Origin: Megalobrama amblycephala
Lineage: Eukaryota > Chordata > Actinopteri > Cypriniformes > Xenocyprididae
Length of the DNA stretch: 64,000 bases
Direction: 5' to 3'
Assembly (NCBI RefSeq): GCF_018812025.1
Contig: NC_063058.1
Location: 23,095,797 to 23,159,796, forward strand
In this document: piece after piece, positions 38,145 to 48,709 of the stretch
How the letters are laid out: each line of letters starts with the position of its first letter
Numbering within the stretch: the first letter of the stretch is position 1
Notes under the pieces: model-generated
What the model was told of the DNA's origin: nothing
Database searches by the model: none
The model's input: the letters and a program-made list of their open reading frames with translations, nothing else
Made by a program: the position numbers and the translations under genes

Positions 38145-40560
38145 CTTAAAAGACAAATCAAAAAGTTAATAAGTGGAGCTATTCCTTTTGAATGCTTCTG
38201 ATTCATACCTGCCTCCCAAAATGGCAACAAGTTCTCCAGCAGCAGCATAAAGTAGTAGCACAAGTTAAAATTCAAAAACTGGATATCAATTATACACAGA
38301 ATCCGAAATATTGGCTTGCAATAAGTTATGCAGGTATTTACAAAGGCAAACAGACATTACTGTCGCTGTGATGATCGTGTGATGATGAAGACCTTTCACT
38401 GCACATTTACCAAGGAAATAAATGTCAAGATGAGGCATAACGGCTATGTGCTAAAAAGGACAAAACAATATGAATTATGGAAATGTCTGTCATGCATCAA
38501 AAAACATCATAATTGTAGATGTAATGGAAAGAATAATGTGTGACAACAGGACAAACTGAAAAAAGAGATTGCATTCTTGATCACGGAGCTTTTAAATATA
38601 CTGACTTTACAAAATCACGTCCACATAAACTCATACATGTTAGTCAAATTAGTCTAAATTTAAACTAATATGAAATGTAGATTCCTGTAACTTTTACAAA
38701 ACACCAATATTTTGGATTCCTAAAAGAGGAAAACGACGACTACACACATATCAGAGTGGAAATAACCGAATAATCTGTTTTAGCATCCACTGCGCTTACA
38801 AAAAAATGTATAATGTTAAATATAGCTTGTGCCAAAACAGCATTACAGTAACTTACTACAGTAAAACTGTGGTAAATAGATTAAAAAGGTCATAAAATGT
38901 AGCTGTTATGATTTTAGGTAATGACAAACAACATTAACTTATTGTACTTCTTACTATTCAACAGATTTTAGCTTAACATATGAAGACTTTTTCATTTCAT
39001 TTCAAAAGTTCTTCATTTTTATCCTTTTGCAGTTCACTTAAATAGTCTTGTGGCATGACAAGTGCTTGACTTTTCATGTAAACTCTCTCTTTATAGTCGT
39101 AACTGGAAGTAGCAGCTGTAACTGTGGTATTTGGGCGCAAACTATGGTAAACAATGGTACCATTGTAAAATGTTTATTGATGTGCTTCGGTATGTACCGT
39201 TGTTTTTATGTAACTCGCTTGAAAAGTGCTCATACCAGCGCAAATGAAATCTCTAACACGTTGTGTTGTGATTCTGAAGGACATACACCTGACCGCGCTG
39301 CTAGTGTCCTGCCCAAACATTCGCGAGGCAGGAAGTCGCGAGCGGTGCACGAAAGAACACGTGTCCGTGGCCAAATGAACAAATGAACATAATTACGCTT
39401 CATAATACCACCATTATGCTTCAATATAGCGCAATTCGACTGATGGAAGGCAAATGTGTTCGGTACGAGTCGTATTGTGGGTAGCAAATCAATAAGACGC
39501 GTGCACATCTTAGCATCAGGGTGTGCTCGTGCCTGAATAAGTACTTTGCAAACTTCATAACAATTGAAGAATTACAAATAAACACTAAAGCGCGATATCC
39601 GCGTGCGATTACAATCATAACAACCGAGAACGTGTTGAAATGACCATCAGCACCCAAAAGCATCAGAGGCATTTGGCCACGTGACCGGAAAAAATAATAA
39701 TTTAAAATAATAGACACACGATTTTTCCCAGTCCCCCCTGAAGCATTGAGATAAAACGCATTAAAGTCATTAAAATCACTATTAAATGATTATTTAAATG
39801 ATACAACTCTAAAAATCGAAACATCTTGCTTGTTTGGAACTATACAAGGGTCGCGAGCAGACCCACCAGACAAAAACATCATCATTTTACATCACGATTT
39901 TACATATTGATGCATTAACAGACAGATAAAGAATAAGTTCGCACTTTTAGACTGCAAAAATGCAAAAAATACAAACTCACATTCACGAGCACCCATCAAA
40001 ACACACTGGGTCCACAAGGGGCCAAATGTGAACAACGTGAAAAGTTGATACCCAAATTTAGCATTGACACTCCCCAAAACGAAGCAAAAATATCCCACTG
40101 GAACGTCAGAATGACACGGACAGACATATTAACATCAGTTCACACGTTTGACTGACTTGAGATGGGAAATTGTGGGTGCATGTGTGCGGGAACGCGCGAA
40201 GCCATTGGCTGCACGAGCATCACCAAGTCCACAGTTGCTAAAAAGAGGCGTCTGACCACTAAAAAGAGAATGTATCCGAGACTTTCCCTCAGATAACATC
40301 GAAAACTGCGCGTTTGCGTTATTCGTGGCTGTTAATGTCGTGCTAAAACCTGTTGGAATAGCCTGGGTTTGGGTTCTCCCCTATGCGCAATTTAGACACG
40401 TCGTGGCGCATACACACTTCATTTAGCCAAACTGTTTAAAAATGTAAACGCAGGTTATATCGCCGTGTTTTTTCGGATATTCAGGCTATTTAGCGTTTTC
40501 GTGAAGCAATTTGCATCGCTCCATTATTCTGTAAATCTCTTTTACACGGTTACATTGTCA
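38145..40560 (-). other. znf800: znf800 5' intron, no gene recognised
   Basis: Probable intron between the non-coding first exon near 41.24 kb and the ATG exon. The acceptor at 38145 is preceded by a T-rich tract. Frames on both strands up to 116 codons have no recognised similarity. Confidence 0.5.
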
Positions 40561-41520
40561 GGCCAAATCTCCTCTATTGCGGACCACAATGGGCCAGATT
40601 AACTTGATGGAGAAGGAGAGCCCATGTGCAGAATGGAGCTTTAAAGCGGCATAAGGAGGACCGATGCTTACCAGGGAGTGAGTGCGGCGTAAAGGCGGGC
40701 TGACGCGAGAGGCTGATACAAAAGACGACGTTGCCACTAACTTGCATTGCTTTCCGAACATAAACCCAACACAATATGTAATCGCGTCCTCAAACAGTGA
40801 CAAACCGAACACATTCGAGAGGATTTGCACGATTACAGGGCACGTCCGAATGATAAAGTGCTGCGCTTTGCGGCGCTGTGCCATCTTCCCGAAGCCGCTT
40901 TGGCGCACAGGTCTGGTGACCCTTCCGCCTTTACGCGTCCTCTCCTCTTCGGTGTTTTGTTATGAAGTGCCATTTTCACTCCCAAGTAGGCCCGTGGACT
41001 TGCTCTATCTCCGCGGGCAGTCGTGGCGAGTCCGAATCAACTCTCGCTCTAATTTAAGCGCTCAGAACAAGTGCGTTTTCCCCGGTTGCACAGCCAGCAC
41101 GAACGGTGACGCCATTTTCTGTTAAGAACAACCACGCTCGCGCAGGATAGGAAACGACACTGGTCCGCTGCTCGATTCCGGGCCCGAGTGGGCAACTCCC
41201 GCGGCTGAAATCAGCCGAGATGTGTTCGCAGAGTTCTTACCTTTTGGAAATACAACGCTGGCTTTCGAGTTCGGATGGTCGGACGCGGTCCGGAGGTTGT
41301 TTCTCTCGCCTCTCGCGCTGACGCTGCCCTCTCGGAAGCTGCCTTTGTGCACCGCGAGGACCTCTCGGCGGAGAAGCGGCTGTTGCGCAAAGGTGCAATG
41401 GATGTTCAAGACCACCAAAATGTGGCACCCGATGTTGTCGCCGGGTTGGTGCTTTACATATGACCCCCCACAACCCGTGACACTAACTGAGGAAATTAAC
41501 GAGCCGCTTTAATTTCACAC
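40560..41520 (-). promoter_or_regulatory. znf800: CpG-rich block, probable znf800 promoter and first exon
   Basis: A markedly GC- and CpG-rich block in A+T-rich surroundings. On the minus strand CCAAAAG followed by GTAAGA at 41241/41240 is a near-consensus donor, so a non-coding first exon probably ends at 41241 and starts upstream, around 41.4-41.5 kb. GCCAT-containing motifs (near 40880 and 41112) resemble YY1-type sites. Bidirectional use cannot be excluded. Confidence 0.6.
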
Positions 41521-42535
41521 ACCCTGATAAAACCGACGCAAATGCAGCGATTCCAAACCCAAATTTAAGGAGTCTTGAATTTGGCGATTAAGATTGGCGA
41601 ATTTATGTGAATTTACAAAAAAAAGTTTTAAACAAATATCCTTCCTAAATTATATAATGATATTTAATCTTTAATTGAATTTATTTATGAGTGATTCTAC
41701 AATTAGGGGAACTTTTAACTACTTCTTGAAATCTAGAAAAACTTATTCAAAGTTTGTTTGTTAAACATTTGAAATAACTGGTCGACCTTTTAATGTGTGC
41801 TGTTGTTGATTTCTGATATTGTTGTGTGATGGTAATGATGTCGAGGGAAGGACGTGGCTTTGCTAACACAATAAGTGAGTTAGCGGCTAATTACCTTTGT
41901 TTTGGTTTTTTGACAAACAAATAGGCTTAAAAAAATAAATAAAATATCGTTTCTGAATTAAAATACTGAAATAATAAGCAGTTTTGGTAATGACAACATC
42001 ACCTACTCAAATCATTTTTAAATAAATAAATAAAATGAATGATATTTATGTTCTTTGAACTCTCAAAAGATGTGCTCTCCTGTCAGTTATTGTTTACATC
42101 ATAACCCAATTAAAAAATTTTTAACTTCTTGGTGTGTTGGTAATGACAAAAGTTATGAAGACAGTAAATCTTTGCTGTTGTGTTAATTAAATTGTGAATA
42201 TAAATGCCAAAAGATTTTAAGGAAAAGTGTACATTTAAAAGGGAAGCTAGGAAGTCTGGGTAAGAGACATGCCCAAAATAAAGAGAAACTGTGGCAGATG
42301 TAACATTTCAACATTCTTAAACATATGGTAAAAGTAATTGAAGAAGCACAATAGAGTATACACTTTCTTTAAAGTGGGTATAAATTAATTTCATTCTATT
42401 TTTCAGAATAGTTTTTCATCCAGTGGATAGAATACTGGATGGAATATTTCAATATTTAGAATCACCTTTATATTTTTATTATTATTTATTTTAGGACATG
42501 AAGGTTTGTGATTTTAGTGTCTATTTTAAGTCTGT
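41521..42535. other. intergenic, nothing recognised
   Basis: A+T-rich sequence upstream of znf800. No gene. Confidence 0.4.
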
Positions 42536-43376
42536 TTAAGGGTTAGTTCACCCAAAAATGAAAATTCTGTCATTTATTACTCACCTTCATGTCATTTCAC
42601 ACCTGTAAGACCTTCGTTCATCTTCAGAACACAAATTAAGATATTTTTGCTCAGTGAGGCCTCCATTGACAGCAAGACAATTTACACTTTCAGATGCCCA
42701 GAAAGCTACTAAAACATATTTAAAACAGTTCATGTGACTACAGTCGTTCAACCTTAATGTTATGAAGCGACGAGAATACTTTTTGTGCGCCAAAAAACGA
42801 CTTTATTCAACAATATCTAATGTTGGGCGATTTCAAAACACTGCTTCATGAAGCTTCAAAGCTTTACGAATCTTTTGTTTTAAATCAGTGGTTCAGAGTG
42901 CGTATCAAACTGCCAAAGTCACACCCCAGTAGTGAACCATTGAAATTTCGAAACACTTTCGTTTACTGAAATCACGTGACGATTTGATACGCACTCCGAA
43001 CCACTGATTCGACACAAAAGATTCATAAAGCTTCAAAGCTTCATGAAGTGTTTTGAAATCGCCCATCACTAGATATTGTTGATGAAGTCTTTATTTTGCT
43101 TTTTTGGCACACAAAAAGTATTCCCGTCGCTTTATAACATTAAGGTTGAACCACTGTAGTCACATGAACTGTTATAAATATGTCTTTAGTAGCTTTCTGG
43201 GCATTGAAAGTGTTAATTATCTTGCTGTCTATAGAGACCTCACTGAGCCATCGGATTTTATCAAAAATATCTTAACTTGTGGTCTGAAGATGAACGAAGG
43301 TCTTACGGGTGTAGAACGATATGAGGGTGAGTAGTTAATGACAGAATTCTCATTTTTGGGTGAAATAACCCTTTAA
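42536..43376. mobile_element. TTAA-flanked long-inverted-repeat MITE (copy 2)
   Basis: TTAA at both borders, ends GGGTTAGTTCACCCAAAAATG and the inverted copy. The arms pair almost end to end, so the same 68-76-codon open frame appears once on each strand (42587-42793 and 43104-43334). A Tc1-like or other transposase is absent. Confidence 0.85.
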
Positions 43377-43904
43377 ACACACAAGTCGTAGCCTGTACTC
43401 AGTGTAAAAGTGGACATTACAACTACTCGTAACAGAGCGAACACCTCACAAGCATTCACAACTTTGAACTGTAGCCATCATAATTAGCATAACATTGTTC
43501 TTCCCATTGAACTGTTAATGCAAGCAGTTCTCTGTCACTCTCTCTTTTGCATTTTGTCAGTGTAATTGGTTACAGTTTTGATTAAATGTTCTCAAAGGTA
43601 AACTGGTGTCCAATGATAAATGTGCTACTTGTGTAATTTATATTTTTCCACATTAGTACTTTCTCATGTGTGATTTGCATTAAATACAAAATATCAAAAC
43701 AAGAGGCATCTGCAAATAAATGCAGCTAAAACTAACTCCACTTTTACTAATCATTTTACAATTAAACCATGGTGTTTGGTTATTTTTAGTGGGTGTATGA
43801 AGTCAGTTCTCTTCTAGTCCACACATGTGTCCTAGAAGAGTAACCACAGGTGTGGTTCATTACATTAACTATCAACATGATCCACTGACGTCTGACAACC
43901 ATTA
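43377..43904. other. intergenic, nothing recognised
   Basis: No exon, RNA gene or transposon end seen. Confidence 0.4.
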
Positions 43905-44312
43905 AGGATACCTTTACGCGACAACAATGTACTAAAAACGGAAAAGGTTTTCCATTGTGTTTTTCAGGTACAGACAACAACGTTGTCAAAATAATCCCCA
44001 TTCACACTGATCAGCGAAAACAACTAAAAACACTGTATTATTCATACCAGGCCTGTAGTTGGCGAAAGAAAGAAAAACTACTCGCCTATAGATGAACATG
44101 TAATACGCGTGTGCATGACTTCACCGTTTTCACAAATTCACGTTTTTTTGTAGTTTAAACAGTGTATCATTTTCAAAAACTTGCAATTTGAAACCCGTTT
44201 TCAAAAGCTTGCAATTTCAGGCCCCTAAAATGCCGTTGTCGTGTAAATTAACGGCCGAAACATAAAGTTTCACATTTTTAGTTGAAAACGGTGTCGTGTA
44301 AATGGCCCCAAA
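43905..44312. mobile_element. diverged MITE
   Basis: The left end GGATACCTTTACGCGACAAC and the right-end GTGTCGTGTAAATGGCCCC are imperfect inverted copies. The interior contains repeated AAAACTTGCAATTT phrases. Limits are approximate. Confidence 0.5.
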
Positions 44313-44681
44313 GTGTCACAATTCTTTTTATCTTTATTTTGCACAGTATATTTACTTGTTTATAATTTTAAATCTACACTTTGTTTGTGAAATGCTTGGT
44401 TTGAAGTTTTATTTGTGCTTTAAAAAAAAAAAACAATAGCCTATTGTTTTTTTAAACAATTAAAAATAATAAATAAAATTATTTTAAAATATTAAATAAG
44501 TAATAATAAAATAAAATAATAATAAATAATAATAGGTAGGAATGTAATGTGATGCACACATTTATATATTTTCTATAGTTGTATAGACACAAAGTATAGA
44601 AAAAGTTGAAGAAAAGTTATTCTTCATGGTTTTTCTTGTCTATGACACAACTAATGGTCATTTCCCTGTGTTTCTGTGTTA

Positions 44682-44830
44682 AAAGGATAGTTAACTCAAA
44701 AATACAAATTCCATCGCCATTTACTTTCAGTGGAACACAGAAGATGATATTTTGAAAAACATCTCGGTCAATGTAAAAAAGCACTGAGATGAACCCAATG
44801 GTTGTGGGCTGTAATATACTTTTAAAACAC
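44682..44830. mobile_element. fragment of a GGATAGTT-type MITE
   Basis: AAAGGATAGTTAACTCAAAAATAC and GGAACACAGAAGATGATATTTTG phrases match the TTAA element family elsewhere in the window, but only one arm remains. Confidence 0.5.
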
Positions 44831-45624
44831 CTTTTATGACACATCAAGATTGAATACTGAATACAAGTTCTACTTTTTAAAAAACAATAAAAGCTGAATG
44901 ACATTTGTAGAATATTATGATATTTAACATATGAAAAAGTCAAAAAAGCAAAACTGGACCCCATTGACTTTCATTGGATGTCTCAATCATCTCTCTAGTT
45001 CAGTAGTCAGGGCACTGATCAGGGAGTCGGCCATTTTTGAGGGCTGTCTCAATTCGCAAAATCCTTCCAGTGCACTGACACGTTCCATCCCTAAAAAGTC
45101 CCACAATGCACTGTGAAAACCAGGTATTCTCATATGTTCCCTTACCGAAAGTTTTAAAGCGTGAAACATAAATCACGTGAGGCAACACCTACACATAATG
45201 GCATGTGATATATGTTTTTTAAAATACAAGCCATTATTTAATCATATTTCAACATAAACACACATCGCTAGACAGGTAGTGAACATAATCTAGCTAACAT
45301 TTATCAACGGCTGAATTGTTGCTTGTATGTAGCAAGCAAAGTATTTGTCATACTGTACTTTAATTAACATTAAAACATAACATCAGAAAGTTATCAGTTC
45401 TACTGTTGATCATAAATACCAGTAGTGATGTTGTACAATGAGGATGTTGTCTTGTCCCCGGAAATAGAGTCATTGGTGTCCCAATGTGTAGTGAGCCAGA
45501 GTTCTTACTGTCCTTACAAGTGCCCGAATTCATGTGCACTATATACTGATTCAAGACCTTGGAAGCAAGGGAGCTGATTGAGACACACCCATAGTATGAA
45601 CAAAAACAGTTAATAGTGACAGAA
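44831..45624. other. intergenic, nothing recognised
   Basis: No gene or clear repeat identified. Confidence 0.4.

Positions 45625-45672
<48 letters not shown>
45625..45672. repeat. (TA)n microsatellite
   Basis: A TA run directly next to the left end of the Tc1-like element; the element probably inserted in a TA-rich site. Confidence 0.9.
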
Positions 45673-45676
<4 letters not shown>

Positions 45677-45678
45677 AC

Positions 45679-46872
45679 TTATATTGTCAAAAGTTTTGGG
45701 ACGCCTGCCTTTATGTGCACATGAACTTGACATCCCATTTTTAATCCGTAGGGTTTAATATGGAGTTGGCCCACCCTTTGCAGCTATAACAGCTTCAACT
45801 CTTCTGGGAAGGCTTTCCACAAGGTTTAGGAGTGTGTTTATGGGGATTTTTGACCATTTTTCTAGAAGCACATTTGTGAGGTCAGGCAGTGATGTTGACG
45901 AAAAGGCCTGGCTCACAGTCTCCGCTCTAATTCATCCCAAAGGTGTTCTGTCGGGTTGAGGTCAGGACTCTGTGCAGGCCAGTCAAGTTCCTCCACACCA
46001 AACTCACTCATCCATGTCTTTATGGACCTTGCTTTGTGCACTGGTGCGCAGTCATGTTGGAACAGGAAGCGGCCATTCCCAAACTGTTCCCACAAAGTTT
46101 GGAGCATGAAATTGTCCAAAATGTCTTGGTATGCTGAAGCACTAAGAGTTCCTTTCACTGGAACTAAGGGTCCAAGCCCAACCCCTGAAAAACAACCCCA
46201 CACTATAATCCCCCTCCACCAAACTTTACACTTGGCACAATGCAGTCAGGCAAGTACCGTTCTCCTGGCAACCTCCAAACCCAGACTCGTCCATCTGATT
46301 GCCAGACAGAGAAGTGTGATTCGTCACTCCAGAGAACACGTCTCCACTGCTCTAGAGTCCGGTGGCGGCGTGCTTTACACCACTGCATCCGACACTTTGC
46401 ATTGCACTTGGTGATGTAAGGCTTGGATGCAGCTGCTCGGCCATAGAAACCCATTCCATGAAGCTCTCTAGGCACTGTTCTTGAGCTAATCTGAAGGCCA
46501 CACAAAGTTTGGAGGTCTGTAGCTATTGACTCTGCAGAAAGTTGGCGACTTCTGCATATATGCTGACCTCGCTCTGTGATTTTATGTGGCCTACCACTGA
46601 GTTGCTGTTGTTCCCAATTGCTTCCACTTTGTTATGATACCACTAACAGTTGACCGTGGAATATTTAGTAGTGAGGAAATTTCATGAATGGACTTCGTGC
46701 ACAGGTAGAAACCTTGAATTCACTGAGCTCCTGAGAGCGACCCATTCTTTCACAAATATTTGTAGAAGCAGTCTGCATAGGTGCTTGATTTTATACACCT
46801 GTGGCCATGGAAATGATTGGAACACCTGAAATCAATGATTTGGAGGGGTGTCCCGATACTTTTGGCAATATA
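45679..46872 (-). mobile_element. Tc1-like transposon, near full length
   Basis: Inverted ends: TATTGTCAAAAGTTTTGGGAC at the left and its diverged inverted copy (GTCCCGATACTTTTGGCAAT) at the right, about 1.19 kb apart, with TA-rich flanks on both sides. It carries a broken transposase gene on the minus strand. Confidence 0.85.
45720..46745 (-). pseudogene. Tc1/mariner transposase, inactivated
   Basis: The minus strand from an ATG at 46745 (MGRSQELSEF) encodes a Tc1-like transposase. The catalytic DDE landmarks are readable: [23 protein letters not shown] and SPDLNPTEHLWDEL (the last with 34-residue-type spacing expected of DD34E, not counted exactly). The N-terminal helix-turn-helix region has in-frame stops. 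A frameshift in a G-run near 46205-46215 separates the first and second catalytic halves, and further stops follow the last catalytic block. The element cannot make its own transposase. Confidence 0.85.
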
Positions 46873-46938
46873 GTGTGTATATATATATATATATATTTGT
46901 AAATATATATGTGTGTGTGTGTATGTATGTATGTGTAT

Positions 46939-47340
46939 CAGGGGCGTTTCCTCCGAGGAGGCAAGGGAGGCAGTGTCTCCTCAAAAGAACTGGATGAGAA
47001 AATAGTTGACATTACTAAAATATAACAATGCAAATATTACAAAATGTGACATAAAAAGTGTTAAGGTCACTCGTTTTTATGAAGTAACACTGTCCAACAG
47101 CAACACCCTCAGGTAAAGTTACAGCGGGAGGCTTGCCTCCTCTGTCCCAATTGACTTATAACAGACACCCCAAAGCATGCGGTGGGTTTAGTGGAGGGTA
47201 ACTGAGAATGAATGGGGGAAAGTCATGTGAGAGGAGGCAGTGCCTCCATCGCGCTATCATTGGATATGACCGGTTATGATTGGCTCGCGATAGATCCCGC
47301 CTTTTGTTTTTGTGCGCATTCCGTGTTTGCTAATCGGCCT
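46939..47340. repeat. probable dispersed repeat fragment
   Basis: The GGAGGCAAGGGAGGCAGTG and GAGGAGGCAGTGCCTCC phrases form a loose pair at its two sides. The family is not recognised with certainty. Confidence 0.35.
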
Positions 47341-47352
47341 GAATGAAGACCA

Positions 47353-48041
47353 TAGCCGTGTTTTCATTACAGATTTGCGCGAAACTTTTGCAATATTTTC
47401 TAAATATCGATAAAAATCGTTTACAAAATGACAGTGTTTCCATTAACCAATGTTATGCGACTAAAACTTCTTTTTTTCCTCTCGTGGTAAGTCATTACAT
47501 AAATCATGGCAACGGATATCGGTAGGTTTATGTAAATCCCAGCCACTGCACTAGCCATTATTTTTAATCAAAGGAGACGTAGGCATGTTATCCAAGCATT
47601 TATGGCAAGGAAAGCCCCTTATACTTGAGAGCGGCCACCTATAAGGTGTTTCTGGGTGTTTCTCCCTCCTGTCTGCTTCGAGGTCTTGATAAATTGTGGC
47701 ATTTCTTTGTCGTTTAGAATCTAGTTGTCCCGTAATACTTTTGTCTTTTATGAGTTTAATGAAGAACTCTCGTCTTCTGTCCAAACATACCGCATCCTCT
47801 TTAAAGAATGATCGACTTTTACATATGGCAGGTGACCTGTAAATGTGAAAAAAAAAAACTGTTTCCATTGCAGTTTTGCGAAATATTCCTTTTCCGTATT
47901 GCCTGAAAACCACCTCATGCGAGTGTAGAAATGTTTTTACGATATATGGGAGTTTTTGCAAAATTGACTTGTTTCCATTGACAGTATTTTCAATTCGCAA
48001 TTTCAATTTTCGTAATTTAAAGGGTAATGGAAACACGGCTA
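47353..48041. mobile_element. MITE with TAGCCGTGTTTTCATTA ends
   Basis: The left end is answered by TAATGGAAACACGGCTA at 48041. It contains most of a 161-codon minus-strand open frame (47551-48036), see the separate entry. No target duplication was identified. Confidence 0.7.
47551..48036 (-). pseudogene. Open frame in MITE, possibly a Myb/MADF-like fragment
   Basis: A 161-codon minus-strand frame. Its first third is the A+T-rich MITE arm and looks non-coding. The segment around residues 85-135 (FFIKLIKDKS, LDSKRQRNATIYQDLEAD) resembles the helical DNA-binding Myb/MADF-like proteins that accompany Harbinger transposons. This is a weak pattern match from memory. If right, it would be a remnant of an accessory transposon gene, not a host gene. 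Confidence 0.3.
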
Positions 48042-48594
48042 ATGATGGCGTTAATGGGAAGACTAATTAAAAAGTAAGTAAACTGCTCAGCCACTTAGAT
48101 ATCACCACTTGAAAAGTCAAACTTGAAATGGCCTGAAAATATAATGAATATGGGTTTTTTTTAGTGAACAATCAGCTTGGTGAAATTAAAGGTACATCTT
48201 CGTGTCTGTGATCAGTGCACAAAGGCTTGATGACTGTTTAAAATAAGTTGGCTATTAAAAAGAAAAGCTGAACATTAGTTCACAAATAATATATATTGTT
48301 TAAATTGTTACTGCCTTGTTGCATATAGTAGAGGGTTAAAACACTTGTTCAATAGCTCATGTAAAAATAAAACCCGTGTTCATAATGTATGAAATAAGGC
48401 ACAAGGTCAATAAATTGGCTTTAGCTGCTACAAATTAAAATAAAATAAATAATAAAAAACACTTTCAGTGTGAGGTCGTGGTTACAACTCACTCAAACTG
48501 TAATATTGAGGCTGCCATAAATTATTCAGTATCACTGAATAAATATGGAGAAACAAAATATGATGCTCTGTTGTATATTTGTTCACATTTTAAT
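48042..48594. other. intergenic, nothing recognised
   Basis: Between the MITE and the efcab10 3' end. Confidence 0.4.
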
Positions 48595-48600
48595 TTTATT
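48595..48600 (-). terminator. efcab10: candidate efcab10 polyadenylation signal
   Basis: AATAAA on the minus strand, 110 bp after the efcab10 stop codon at 48710-48712. Confidence 0.45.
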
Positions 48601-48709
48601 TGTGGTATTTATTTTGTTTTGTCATATGAGAGCTGTTTAGTTGATCTGGAAATCATTACAAAAGTTATTTTACAGATACTTATTTTTAAGGACAGAGTTG
48701 TTAATTCAC

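Noticed and set aside
40682..41418. Open frames of 98-147 codons on both strands in the CpG block
   Set aside because: GC-rich sequence has few stops. No similarity is recognised; the block is better explained as promoter and non-coding first exon.
42587..43334. Two similar frames (MAHKKYSRRFITLRLN) on opposite strands
   Set aside because: They are the two inverted arms of one TTAA MITE, so the similarity reflects the palindrome and not a gene pair.
45956..46414. 152-codon plus-strand frame
   Set aside because: Antisense shadow of the Tc1-like transposase pseudogene.
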